Assembly (NCBI RefSeq): GCF_010183535.1
Contig: NC_071333.1
Span: forward strand, 12,770,587-12,834,586
Length of the DNA stretch: 64,000 bases
DNA from: Caenorhabditis remanei
Taxonomy: Eukaryota > Nematoda > Chromadorea > Rhabditida > Rhabditidae
Direction: 5' to 3'
The notes under the pieces are model-generated. The model did not search any database, was not told the origin of the DNA, and was given only the letters and a program-made list of their open reading frames with translations. Positions within the stretch are counted from its first letter, which is position 1. Every line of letters begins with the position of its first letter. Both the position numbers and the translations under genes were made by a program. Of the stretch, positions 36,961 through 50,200 are shown one piece after another.

Positions 36961-38903
36961 CTGGAAATTTAGATTTTAAATTTATTCGAAACGACTTGGA
37001 ATGTGAGATTTGAAATAAAAGCGGAAGGAAAGCAAAAACCCGAAAATGAAATCGATGGGGTAAGCAGGAGGCAAAAAGGGGAGAGGGAGGACAACTGCGG
37101 AGTAAAATGGAAGACACTCTCTTGCCGAGCAGCTAATGCATTCGTAAAGGCAGTCTCTGCTTCGAGACGCAGCACTGCTCAGGCTTAGACGGGGGGCACA
37201 CGAATAGGTGCAAAAGAAAAATGAGGAGAGGAAGAGATAGAAGCAGACATATTGATGTGATGAAAGAAGAAGCCCAATCTTTTTTGTTACGTTTCGAGAT
37301 ATAACAGTTGTGGTGAATGCTGCTTTCCGAGGAGAGGAATGTTATAAATAGAAAGTTCAGATGAACCGTTTCAAAATGGTTACATTTGGTGTATTGCAAA
37401 CGTATTGTTATCATTCATAATGGAAAAATCTCTGAATTTTTGTATTGAATTGATAAGATTCAGCACTTTTGTCTGCTTGTTGCGTCGTATAATCATGAGA
37501 TTGAGACTTTATCATAGAAAAAGGAAAATAATCTGATTGAAATGAACTATACACCGATTATTGCAAAAAAAGAATGAACTCAATTTGAAAAAAAACCCGG
37601 AAAAATTATTTTTTATCAAATTTGGGAACGGGATAGAATTGTATTATTTTATCAGGTTTACCGAAACAACTTCTTTTAGAAATTATTAAGCATGAATGAG
37701 GATACTTGAGACAACAAAAGGTTCTCTTGCATTTTTGTTCCAACAATACTATTCTTGTATTCGAAAAAATTTGCAAACCGTTTCAACTGAAACATCTCGT
37801 AACTTTTTAACAATGGCATGTCCAGAACGAACAATTTTATCTGAATATAAAAATGTTATGATCTCGTGAAAGATCATAGATAAGAAGAAACCAAGTAACC
37901 GAAGAGATGTTTCATCTTTATAGTTCTTTCTAGCGACCCTCAAAAAAACCAACGCCAGAGACAGAAATAGACGACCTTAAAGGAAAACAGAATGACATCT
38001 GTAGTCACACAATCACCCTTCCGGTCACCGAAAATGGTTCTATCGATCAAAAAGTTGTTCTTTTCATTTCAAAATTGAAACTTAAGAGTAGTAAAGAAGC
38101 GCTGCCGAGACAACTAAAGCAGAGGTTCGTATTACTTCGGTGTGCTTAGCGTAAGAACAAACAAAATGGTAGCCCTTCGATGCTCACCCCCTTGCTATTT
38201 TCACTTGATCTCACTGTCAGTCTGACGTCCTCTTCCGATGTATTTACTTACTTAATTTCGAAAAGTGAAATTTTGCGCTCCTCTGCAAAAATATCGAGAA
38301 TCACACCAGGCAAGCAACTACACAAAAGCCTCCGCCAATTTCGCTCAATAATGTTTGATGGAGGCTCTGCGCCGAGGCACTTTTCATTCATTTCGTTCTT
38401 ATCAAATGAAAATAAGTGGCTGGCGTCATCAAATTCGATTTTCGATTTGCCTGCGTTTACATTCTCGTCTCTGTGTTTTGTATCAGTATTTGAAACAGTT
38501 TTATTGAGAGGCTAAGAATAAAACGATAGGAAAGGAATCGGAAATTAGAAATTGAAACTGTGACGATGGTTTTGCAAACGAAACTACGATTGTTGGAGAT
38601 AGAGGAGAAATAAATGTGAGATACTGAAGTGGAAACGTTCAAATAAAAAAAGGAATTGGAAAATGAAAAGAGACTATTTGAAAGATTTTGAATTTGAGGA
38701 AATTCTTGTAGAAAGTTTTCAGTTTTTTGTAGGCAGAACGTGATTGACAGACAAACGTGACAAGGCGATAGTGGGAAGAAGTAAATTATAAAACTTGAAG
38801 ACTAGATAATCAGAAGATGATGTCAACTGGCTTAAATGGATGAGCCATATCATTTTTCACAGAAAGGAAAAAAAACAGTGGGAGCTAAATGATGGAGATG
38901 GTT
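36961..38903. other. Intergenic region with the Ly6 gene promoter
   Basis: The stretch near 37020-37200 is relatively GC-rich and lies directly upstream of the Ly6-like gene, so it is probably its promoter. Open frames at 37003-37188 (+) and 38180-38515 (+) lack recognisable domains or splice support. The rest is AT-rich without a visible gene. Confidence 0.45.
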
Positions 38904-41900
38904 TTAATATCCGTTATTGACAGGCACCGGCGAGTGAGATGATTTCTCTGATGACTGAGCAGAACTGCTAGCCGTTGACTTGGCAATTTCCTCCTCGAAG
39001 TCTCCCAACATTGCCTAAAAAAGTGATATTATTCAGTTTTTGAGTCATCGAAAATGGTTTTTTTGTTGCTCTTCGATGATTCCACAATGTGTCTTTTGTA
39101 CAGTATTGTTTTTTTTACATATTCCCGGCTGTGAGCTTTTGTACATACTTTGAGTCCCATGATTTCTCCTTTCACGACCAAAAGTTGTGGCAGGTTTCGG
39201 AAGTCCTCGAGTACTTCGTAGTTGCGGCAGAGGTGAACGATCACCTAAAAGTAAAACCGATTCTTGCAAGTCGTCATGCATGAATAAGTCAAGGAGTATA
39301 CCTTTTTCAAGTTTGGATGATTGGCAAGTTCAACTACGGTCCCTCTGTTGATTTTCTCTAAGTCCAACTCGCGCAAGTAGATGAACTAAAAAAACAAAGA
39401 CCTCTATTTCATAGATCACTTTTTCGGATAAGAACCTGCAATTTTGGCATCTTGTTAGCCATGTAGGAGAAGAGAGAGTCCGGGAGGAATGGGTAATCGA
39501 CAGGCTTGTCGACCAGACAAACACGCTCCACTCGTTGTTCGAACTTCTCCAGAATAGCCATCAACGGACCCTAAAAAACGAGGTTTTAGAACTTCGAACA
39601 ATGGTTTTCTTCATTCCTTTTTTCATTTATTTCCAAGTTTCTTTTCGAAACCTAATAAACTTTTAAACAGAATAAACAAAAGCGTCTAAAGTAATTTCCT
39701 TGGTGCTTCTGTTTCTTTTGTCTTCTTTTTTCTTTGCCTATTCATTTTCCGTTCGGTACAACCAACAGAAAGTAATCCTATTTCGTTGCATTCTTTGGCA
39801 GCAATGTCCAGAAATGTTTCACTCTGTTTATTTCGACAAACTCTTGTCTTCTACTTCCACCAAGAGAGTTGCAAAAACGTGTAATCTTCCTTCTTCTTCG
39901 TTTTTCTGACGACGTTAAAAACGAAACGGAAATTGAATACGACGTTTTTTCAAAGGAAAGGGAAAAGATGAATTACATTTTTCACAAGAAACTACGAAAT
40001 TTAAATGTATAGATGACAAAAACGTTTTCTTGCGTTTCACATATCATATTTCAGGCCTGTTTCTTCATTCCCACCTCTTCTCAGTTTTCAGATCAAAACG
40101 TATCGATGTTGCAAGAGCAAAAGAACAAAGAATGGATATGATCTTTGCGTTCTCAGACATATTCGCAAGAGTTTGAAAATCTAGTTCATGGTGTACAGTT
40201 GATTTGATTTCAAGAAAAAATCTTATATGCAGGTCTTTCCTTAAAAGGAGTATAGTTGTTTTTGAACACACTACTATCTACATGATACTAAGCCACAAAC
40301 CGACTTAAAATACCCTTCACGGTTTTATCTCTGACTCCTTTGTCAAAACAACAACAATAGTTTTGTTGCGGAAGAAAAGTTTTGTCTGACGTGGACACTT
40401 TTGAAAATTGCTCTTGAGTAAGTCTGCCATGAATTTTCAATGGATGAAGTCTTTCTCTTCCATAAGATGTCTATGAACTCTGTCATGTTTGTGTTGAGAA
40501 CAAATCTTAAGAGTTTCAGGACCATAGTTCCTCATTGACTATTCCTGCGTTCTGGAGGTGCTCAACTGGAAAATTTTGAGTGGGAAAAAGGAAAAGCTTT
40601 AGTTCTTAAGTTGTGTCGGTTCGAACTAAAGTCAAAGTGTTGTGCAATGCACAGATTTTTCACAAAGATTAGCCCTTTCCTTCGTCAAAAGCAAAAACAG
40701 AACATTCTTGAAGAAATATGAATAGATTTGATGGATGACTCAAAAAATTTTGTTTCAGGCGTGTGTTATTTAGCGACGAAAACCCAACAAAAAACCAACA
40801 AAAACAGACAGACACAAATCTCAAGAGTGGAACGATCTGTCTTTTCAAAACGTTTGGGAACTGCAGATTTCTCCAAAATCTTGACAGCTATCATTACTTT
40901 TTGTCCCATTTTTTGTGCGCTTCGTTTTTTCTTGCTGTTTATAATATCAATGGCGACAAAGACAGGCCATCAATCTCTTCAAGTCTCTAGGGTATTTTTG
41001 AAAGAAGAAGTATCTGATAACATTACCGTATGCTCAAAGAAACCACCAGAAATCTAAGTTCATACCTCATGCTCATCAAAGTGACACGAACAGCAGTAGA
41101 TGTAGGCGACTTGACGTTTCCAGAAAATTGGTCCATCAAAGCTGATGTTCACCGTCATTTTTTCATGACCTGCAAAAAATCTAGTTTTTATTTGTTATCA
41201 GAATATAAAGCTCACCTGAGCAATGGTTTTTCCTGAAGATAATATAAACCCAGACGGGTTTGGTTTCATTCCTCGTCGCTTCCATAATTGCTTCTCTCCA
41301 CCCACGAGATACACGTTCTGCTCTGCAAAAATCAGAAAAAATCACAAAATATTCGAAACGAAAAATGTGAGCCTTGTCGGAGAGCCGGAGAAAAGCAATA
41401 AATTCGTAAGAGATATCTTAAGCTTCCGCCAATTTGCTAAATGCTTCTTTTTATGGGCCATAACCGAATGGCAGTGTTGACAACAGAGGGACGTCTTCCA
41501 AGAAACGGCAAAATTACAACCAGACTACTCCACAGACATACGAATTGGATAACGATGTTAAAAAAAAGAAATAAACGAAAAAAGAGACTAATGAATCGGT
41601 GGGGGTCTCTATTTTGGGCGGATCTGATGTTTTGTTTTGTTTCTGAGAGGTTCTGGATCTTTGGGACACAATTTCTTAAGAAAGGGAGCATCTGGTTTGA
41701 AATACTACTCGGATACATTGAATTATGTTTTTTCTTCTTTTATTTTTTCGAGCTAATTTAGTTAGGATCACTGAGAATCTTAGTCTCTAGAAGTGGATAA
41801 CATCTTAGGATCCCCTCTTTTCCGTCAAAATAAATAATCTAGAAATCCTTGGGGACATTAAAAAATAACAGCGTGTCTAGTAAAACTGGCATGTTTTGAA

Positions 41901-44676
41901 AAATGTTTGGAGAAAAAATGTTTTGAAAAGGGGTGGAGTCAGGAGTTATTCAATTTCCTGCTGGAGAAGAAGTGTTTTACGGAAAAAGGGTTCTGAAGGA
42001 GAAAAGGGTATATTATGAAAGCAGGTGGTAGATTACTGTATCTTAGAACAGGAACCTTATGGGAAAATTAGCAATAGTTTGGTTTTTCTAGTTCAAAAAA
42101 TAAACAAATGAAATGTATGAATTGAATGAATCTGGCAAGAATCTTCAAGTTGACAAGTTGGAAAACATGAATGATCGGAAAGAAAACTACGAAGTGTTGT
42201 AAATCTCGGATTTTTTATGCATACTACTTGTGATTTTTGAGAAGTCTCGATGCTGTCAAGACCGGAAGATGTGGGAGGTGGACTTTGAGAATTGAAACTT
42301 GAAAAAAGTTTAAGGAAATGGGAAACAGGAGATGAAAGACAAAAATGGGGCCTAAAAAAGCAGCAACATGAAACTTTTTATATGATCACTATAGCGGGAC
42401 GAACAAAGAGCGGACGACGGACCCCCGAAGGACGAGTGTCTCCAGAGAGGAAAAGAGCATGGACTGCTTCTTCTTTCTCTTTTCTTCAGCTTCTTCTTCT
42501 TTTCTCCGTTTTGCGCGCAGTGCCGCACACTACTAGCAGAAAACTCCCTTTTTTGGCGCCAACGGATGGCGTAGCAGCCGCCATCTGCCGCTTCCTTCCC
42601 CCTTCTCTACTTTTACCAGAAATCCGCGAGAGGCGGACCCTCTTATTTTTGGTTGGTGTTGGGGGGTGCATGGGGTGCCATGTCTTCTTGTGTGTATGTG
42701 TTGTCGGTGTGTTTGTTGTCTGTCTCCTCCCACCAATGCCACCCTTTTTCGATGTCACTTTCGTGTTTTGTTTCATTTTGTGTTTCTTTATACCACATGG
42801 GAATTGGGTATCGCGGTAAGACAGCTCTCGAAGAAGATATTCAGTGAGTGGGCGGCAGTTTGTTCTGATTTTGAAATGCGTCAGAACAAGGAATTGCGTT
42901 GCAGCCAACAGGTCCAATTGGAAACTCTCTTGGGACCAAGGTCATAGAAAGTGTCTACCAGGAAATAAAAATTTGGCGAAAAAACCGGAGACAAAAGAAC
43001 AAAGGTGGAGCAGTTTCGAACGAATTTTGCAGACGGGAGCAAAACTTGAAAGTTTGCAGAATGGAAATATAGATAGTCTCAAGAGATATAGGGAAGTCTG
43101 CAGGTTGAAGCAGTCTTCTTCAAATATGGACAAGTTAAAAATTTAAATTGAGAGTACAAAAAATTGTAAAGCAAAACCTGTAGCAGTTTTTTCAAATGTA
43201 AAACTTTGAAGTTTGTCTGAACAGTAATATAATAAAATATCATTCAACAAAAAGTTCTGAATAAAAACGTTTTTATAAGATCCCAAAAGTTATAGACTAT
43301 CTCAGTAAACTTCTAAATATACTGATCCACATCATTTCTCTCTCAAAATAGTAACAAATTGGTCGTCCTCTGGTGTTTTGACACAAAACAAGAATACACA
43401 AACACAAACGTGTTGTTTTGTTACAATTCAAACTCGAACGCCAGACGAAATGCCCCAAACAAAGAATTGACGACGTTTGTCGGGTTCAAGATTTGTTTGT
43501 TTGAATAGTAATGATTTTCTGGAATGACAACAACGAGATGCACACTTATGCAAAATTTAATATTTGTTTGGATTCCTGAAATTTTTCATGCGGATATTTT
43601 AGAAAAACACTGCATTTTTACTAACAATGTCCTTTTCTAGGGTTTTGAAAAGTTTGAGTTGTTTGAGCTATTTGCTTGGAATCAAAAGCGTACAACATGA
43701 AAATTCGAGAACAATTAAAAAAATACGAATTCGAAAACCTCGGTCGGAAACAATTTTCCAAATTGCCTTTTTTGGTCCAGTGGTCATTCTATAGTAGAAC
43801 AACTGACATCAAAACGAGGACTAGGGATCCGCCAGATAGTTGGACCGAATTATCCGAAAACAACAAAAAAAGAAAGATGAAAGATTGGTTGTTTAGCTGG
43901 ACACTGCCACTATGCTGGTCAATTGCACCAGTGATGAAAGATAGAAGCTGGAAGAAAGCCAACCGAGCAAAAGAAATGAACGGAAAACGAAACGAGAGGC
44001 AGAAAGACAAGAGATAAGTTGTGAAGCAAAGCGAAAGGAAAAAAGAAAAAGAAGAGCCTCCGAGACTGGGGTCCAGGAAAATGATGATACTTTCTCAGCT
44101 ATCTCTCGATTTCTAATGCTTTTTTGCTGGATCCGATTGATGGGTTATGATGGAATTCTCATTTTGTTTTATGCCAATGTGTATAGTTGGCTGTGTCCTG
44201 AGAATCTCAAACGAGATGAGGTGGGATCATGATTTTCGAGAATTTAACAATGTCACTGAAACATGTTCATTGAAGAAAATAATCTTAGAGACTCTGGAAT
44301 CAGAAACCGAAACAACTACTTGTACGAACACTAGTCACTTTGAATATCTCAAGATGTTGTATAGTGAGTTTACGGAGAAGGTTGTATAGTTTTTGACTGA
44401 CAGGTCTAGAAGCAAAGCTAACCCTCAATTTCATTTTTTTTTTCGAAGAAGTGGATAAAACAAGTCGGTATATACTTGTAAGATGGACCACCAACAACAT
44501 GATGGATGAAGTACGAGAAAGCATCGGAAGAGCGAAACTCCTCCTCCGGATGAGGCGACAAAACAATAAATAACTGCGACGTACCTAGTTCTGTGCGGCA
44601 GTTGGAGGTACGAGAAAAGGATGGGAGCAACCTCCTTGCCCAGCACCGAGATAGGATCCACACGCCGTTCGGCCAT
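38904..44676 (-). CDS. F-box protein with short LRR-like C-terminal region
   Basis: Seven phase-consistent exons (44585-44676, 41216-41322, 41066-41169, 39436-39570, 39302-39385, 39149-39244, 38904-39014) give 242 residues. The first two exons form an F-box: PISVLGKEVAPILFSYLQLP, then RAERVSRGWREAIMEA. A middle part reads MTVNISFDGPIFWKRQVAY. The later exons read FIYLRELDLEKINRGTVVEL, HPNLKKVIVHL and LPQLLVVKGEI, which resemble leucine-rich-repeat strands. The C-terminus is Ser-rich (STASSSAQSSEKSSHSPVP). F-box proteins recruit substrates to SCF ubiquitin ligases through SKP1; the substrate is unknown. An acceptor (GATTTCAG, 44686-44693) just upstream of the ATG suggests trans-splicing. The first intron is unusually long at 3.26 kb. 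Confidence 0.82.
41323..44584. other. Long first intron of the F-box gene with a GC-rich island
   Basis: The intron is 3.26 kb. Around 42390-42850 it is GC-rich and G/T-rich, with long open frames on both strands (175 codons plus, 143 codons minus). Neither contains a recognisable domain. Compositional bias probably explains the open frames. An enhancer or internal promoter is possible. I see no other gene. Confidence 0.4.
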
Positions 44677-47287
44677 TATTGTTTCCTGAAATCGAGATGT
44701 AGGGGGTGTGAGAAAACGTAATTGGAGATGATGAGAGGGATAGATAGATGATGAAGTTGAGATTGTCAGAAACACTTTTATAATTGAGTCGTGAGATATT
44801 GTGGTTGAAGATTTGAGATGAATATAGAAGCGAGTTCAGCAGAAGGAAGAAAGTCGACGGGTTTAGAAAAAGAGGGTATGCAAATTCAGTTCCACACAGA
44901 ACGAGACCTGCAGCCGTTTTTGCTGGAATAAATTGAAGATATGAGTGTGCCCGCAAAGGATAGGTTTGTCCGTGTTGACGTTTTTTCAAATACTGCAAGG
45001 GTGAGCACGCGAGAAAAAAAGTAAATTGGTGTACAGTGAATAAAATCGAATTGGTTTTGAAAACAAATTGGCAGGGAGGATAAGCGTTCGTTTTCAATCT
45101 TTTTAGCAAGAGGTACTGGCTCATACATAAAAAATCTAAGGAAACATAAGATATGTTTATTTTTGGATCTGATGAAATAAAAATCTAGTCATATGATTCA
45201 TCAAACAGGACATTTACATAATCTATACATTTCTAGTGTCCCAGTGACTGTAAAAAACCTAGATAAAACAGAGCTCATCATGGTCTTTGCAACATGGGCA
45301 TTTAAACATCCACTTCGCACATTCAGAACGGCCCACGAGCTTCAGATATGAAATTTGATCCAACTTGGGTACTCACTTAGATTAGAGACCACCAATGAAA
45401 ATGTTCGTCCCAAATATTTGCTCAAGCTGGAATCTGTGAAGTATTTGGTTAAAGAACTAGATGACGTTGAGTGACAACTCATTCAGATGAATTCAGAATT
45501 TTCAGAATGCCAAAAAATTTGGCACAACGTATCGAAAAATGATGAAATGCGTGTTGAATAGAAGTTTGAAAAAGAGAAACTAGTTGAAAGTTAGTGAGAC
45601 ATTCGAGGGCAAACGTCAAAAGTAAAAACTACATCTATTAATCATTGAAAACGTTTAGAAGTTCACCCTAGAAAAAGAAAAAAAAACGAAAAGATTAGGG
45701 CACCCAAAGCTTCTGCTCCGAATGCTTCCTACCAGTCACTTTTTGTTTCAATCCTGTTGTTACCCAATGAAAGCGGAACAGAACAGGATCTATGGCTCAA
45801 CAGCGGTGTGGGGGATAATTAAGGATGCGTAGGTTCTAATTCAATTCACACTCCCTCTTTTTCTCCCCAGAGTCCAAAACAAAAAAGTATGTCCGTGAGA
45901 GTATACTCATCTTTTCTTTGATTCTGACAACTTTCATTTATTGAGACTTACTAATGCTGGAAATGCTACGCAAGATATAGGAACTTGATTTAGAACTGTA
46001 CTTTTTGAATAGAAGAAGCGGGTTCTATCGAGATTGAAGTAAAGAGAAAAAACTCTCACAAAAAAGATATATAATGCGAAGAACAATGGATGTAAAAATG
46101 GAAAAATGAAGTTGGTCATGTAGAAAATTGGTTGTAGTATTCAGAATTCTAGATTTGGAATGGAATTCCAAATTGCCGAAAGTGGTCATTGCAAGGCTGT
46201 TTTGAGTTTTTGATATGCTCATAAAAATACTAAACATAACAAATGTGATGATCGGAGTCAGCTAAAAAAAAATTATCGTAACCGGGCTATCAAGTTTTAT
46301 TATCCGTTTAGGAAATTCATTTTAGGAAGTTCAACATAAAAATATTGATTTCTAGCCTTAGATATGTTTGTTTTTGCTTCAAAATGAATAATCCATGATG
46401 CCGGTTTTCATCAGAAAAGGGTTGCGTGTTCGAGTGAAACAAATCTGAAGTACTTCCAGCTATAGGATTTGGGATCGCGTGACAATGAAACATTTTGAGC
46501 TCGGTGGTGTTGTCTTCATGATGCTCAAGAAAAAATAGGTTCAAAAAATTGGAATGGGGGGTTGTGTTGAGGAAAGCGTTAAGAGGAACATGTTTCGCAA
46601 TTTGAAATTGAAAATGAGAAATGTTTTTGCTCCTGACGCTTCATTTTTTCTCCATTCGTTACACTTCCAGCTCATCTTTTTTTGTTGAGTTGACTCCGAC
46701 TAATTAACTTTTCTCCGTTGAGGAAATAGCAAAAAGAATGGAATTTATTGTAAACACGTCATCAATTCGTACATACAGTAAAAATTGCACCAATCAGAAT
46801 TTAAGTTTGAAGCAAATTGAGAGGATGAGGTGTTTGGAAAGTGAAAGGCAGAAAATGAGGATTTTTTAAAATAAAAACGTAGAAAGGCATAAGCACCAGA
46901 TTGAAAAATTGATGGGATCGGTGAGCAACGAAAATTGTTCAAGTAAAAAAGATTTGTGGCTGGGATGGAAGTGAGTGATAAGTCACCGGCATTTGGTGAC
47001 TGATTAGAATCAGAATGAGAAAATTAGAAAACATAAAAACTTAACAAAATGTAGGCATTGAGAGCCAATCTTGCACATACAACCCATAGGAATCAACAGG
47101 ATAGAAAAAGAGAGGAAATAAGGAAGGGTAAGAACAAAGAACCCTTTTAATCACACAGGAAAAGAATTGACAGATGAATGTTGAAAATGGCTCTCGCTCG
47201 AAAATGAAATGTGCGATGTGTTGCAAAGCGATGAGCGTTGAAGGAATGTTTGTGCTTCCTGGTAGAATCAATCGTTCTTTTTTTGGC
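44677..47287. other. Intergenic region upstream of the F-box gene
   Basis: This 2.6 kb stretch holds the F-box promoter and the 3' flank of the ADAM-like gene. A 179-codon minus-strand frame (44585-45124) overlaps F-box exon 1 in another frame and looks like chance. No other gene seen. Confidence 0.45.
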
Positions 47288-50200
47288 TTAAAATGAGAAG
47301 GACGATGTAGAATTGGATGTTGTTGCAGTGCTATTGGTACGAGGGGATTGGAGTTCGACCTGAAAGGAAAATGAATAACTTTTAAGACTGACAAGCGTGA
47401 TGCCAGAAATTGCCACAGAAACTCTGATCAGGCCCAAAAGTAGCCAATTATTTTTAAATTTTTTGATATATAAAATCAAAACGTTTTGAAAAATTGAATT
47501 TGATACTTTTATCGATTTTTATCTGATTAATTGTTTCTTGAAACATTCATTTTTTGTTTTGATATCCAAACGTTTCTCATTTCGTAAATTCCAATCAATC
47601 AGGCGTTACTCTTGACGAGTATCTCCCGTAAACTATCAAATTACCAAAAGGTCAGACCTCCTAGCAAAAGTGTGACAAAGCGATTGTAAACCCTCTTCTC
47701 ACTCACCGTTACTCGGTTTATTGGAGCATTTGGTGGATATGATGGGCAAGTTGGCACACCAGGAGGCAGAGGGTATGCGGATGGCACTTCTGGTTCTTCG
47801 AATTCGTCATCTGGAAATAAGCATAGTTAAGAATTAGAAAATAAAAGAAATCTCTCGATTTGTTCACGAAATTTGATGGAAATTACCTGAGAAGTCATCA
47901 TAGAAGCTTTCACGATAGGATCCGAATACTTTATTCGTTTCATAAGGTTGTCCAGCGCCAGGGGCCACTACTTGGATGGTGGTTTTCGGTCTAAAAACTA
48001 TCTTATTCAATTAAACTTTGAAAATAAAAACTTACGGTGGTGGTGGCGGAGGAACCTTCGGTCTTTGGATTGTTGCAAATCGAGAATCATTTGAAACAAG
48101 TATTGTGTTGCTCCCCGAGATCTGAAACCATTACTTTCAAAAATTTGAACTTTCACGAATAAATTCTTACCGAGGAATGCGACATCTTTCTGTTCTGATA
48201 AGGGCTAGCAGCCAAAATCTGGATTTGTCCATTAGTATATGGGCTTGCTGATCCTCGTTCGTGTTTCGATTTGTACTTTTTGAAGCAGTTTAGCATTGTT
48301 CCGGTATAGTTTCGAACAATCAGCCAGGTAGCAACAATGAAGAAAAAGATGAAGGACACGAGAACAAGAACCTGAAAAAAGAATAAATTGGAAACTCGAA
48401 TTCAAATAAATCAATGGGTTCAAATGTTCGGGGGATATGGAAAGGAGTGAGAATGAATTAGAATAGAAAAGGAGATAGAATTGAATCGATGAATGAGCGA
48501 AAACGGGAACGAAGACAGGTGGAATTCGAAGAAGTGTCGGGGCCGGGGGACAAGAAGATAACAGCTGTGTTACTAGTCATCGTAAACATTCAGCGACCAC
48601 TCGGGACGTATTTTTCCCTATTTTTCTCCACGGGGTTCCCGTCGGCACCCATTGATGTTTCGTACAACATTTCAACTCGCTTGTCAAGCGTAAGTGTGAC
48701 CGATTGCACCAACACAAAGTTTCAATGAAATTCGAGGATGCGACAAAAAAGGAAAATTGGAATTACCAGTGACACGGACCAAGGACATAAGTAATGAAGA
48801 GATTTACATGAACAGACGGGCAAAAAGATGGTCATATGAAAGCGAGGAATGTTTCGCCACTCGCCCATCTGCTTAGATAGATAGATCTCGTAAAAATGGC
48901 GATATGTTTTAATGTGATCTACTCTATGCGCCACTTGAGAGAATTCATGTACAAAAACCACTAATAAAGATAGTCATCATCAATTGAATGAATATGTCGT
49001 CAAGATATGTGAGACAAGGATCAATATGCGCGACAATGGAATACGCGACACAAAACAGAAATCTAAGAAAGTAAAACCTGTTGGATTAAAAGAGTGAGAG
49101 TACACTTGACAGTCTATCCGAATGTTTTGAGATGACCTTCGACTTAAGGGCTCCAAGGATATCGAGGCGGAGACAGACGAAGCGCAACAGTTGGCGCGCT
49201 CTCTCATTACTCGCATTGATCTATTACCTTGGTCCGCAGCACGCCGCAACGGATTTGCGAGTAATTTTCATAACTGACAGAAGAAGAGAAAATTGAGAGA
49301 CTGAGAGAAAGATTGATGGATTGGAACGTGAACATCTCAGGTTCAATGGCAAGTTGTTGTTGTTTCGGTTCACCTTATAATGGTAGGATTAGAATATGAA
49401 TGTAGGAAGATTAATTGGTATTCGGGTCACAAATTACAGGTTGAGTTGATGTTCAATAGCAAAAACTGGTTGGTGGTAAGAGAAGGTATCACAGCAGGAG
49501 GTATACTAAATCTTACATCGGAAACAGTATTCGGTAATTTACTGCTATCTATAGTCAAGCTTGTATCTGTTTTGTAGCAGACAAAATCACGTTTCCTCAA
49601 GTTCTAAAGTTTCAAACTAATCCTAAATCCTACCACATTATTTTGTTTCTCAAATGTCCCAATCAACTGGTGCCAATAACATTTCGAATCTCTCAACAAC
49701 CTGACAGATGATGAGAAGTTGAAATGTTAAATACTCCAACAACGTTTCTATAAAATCTTTCTCATCTGGTAGGGTGGATAATAAGATAAGTATAAATAGA
49801 AATTTCCCATTATTAATTTTCGAGAAATCTGCAATGAAACATACCAAAAAGAACGGATGCATGAAGAATCGGCAAGTGTGCGGTTTGCAATTGAGGTCGG
49901 CACACCGACCCGGCAACCCACAATCACAGTCTTCACCGTCTTCGAGAACTCCATTTCCACAGACCGGCTCACTCCTACAATATCAATTGTTTGCGCGGTG
50001 TCATGTTTGGAGACAACACACTACACCCACACACATTCACGCATTGCTCTTTCTTGATTACCATCTTAGGTTGACAATAATGCCACAAAGTGTACTTTTC
50101 ACTTATGGCCAACCTAACCTCAACTAGTCGCGGGAAAGCGGTGCATGAATAGGGTGGGGAAAAAAGTAAGACAAATGAGAGAAAGAAAAAAAACTCACTC

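Noticed and set aside
42292..42917. Open frames of 175 codons (+) and 143 codons (-) in the F-box intron
   Set aside because: Both are low-complexity translations of a GC/GT-rich island without domains or splice support.
44418..44580. Coding-like segment (LFIVLSPHPEEEFRSSDAF) next to F-box exon 1
   Set aside because: It could only join exon 1 through an 11-base intron. The exon at 41216-41322 instead restores the F-box motif in phase.
44585..45124. 179-codon minus-strand frame upstream of the F-box gene
   Set aside because: It overlaps F-box exon 1 in a different frame. The F-box frame gives a complete, phase-consistent seven-exon protein.
48980..49249. Minus-strand ORF MRRAADQGNRSM onward inside the ADAM intron
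   Set aside because: The neighbouring exons join in phase and make an uninterrupted membrane segment without it.
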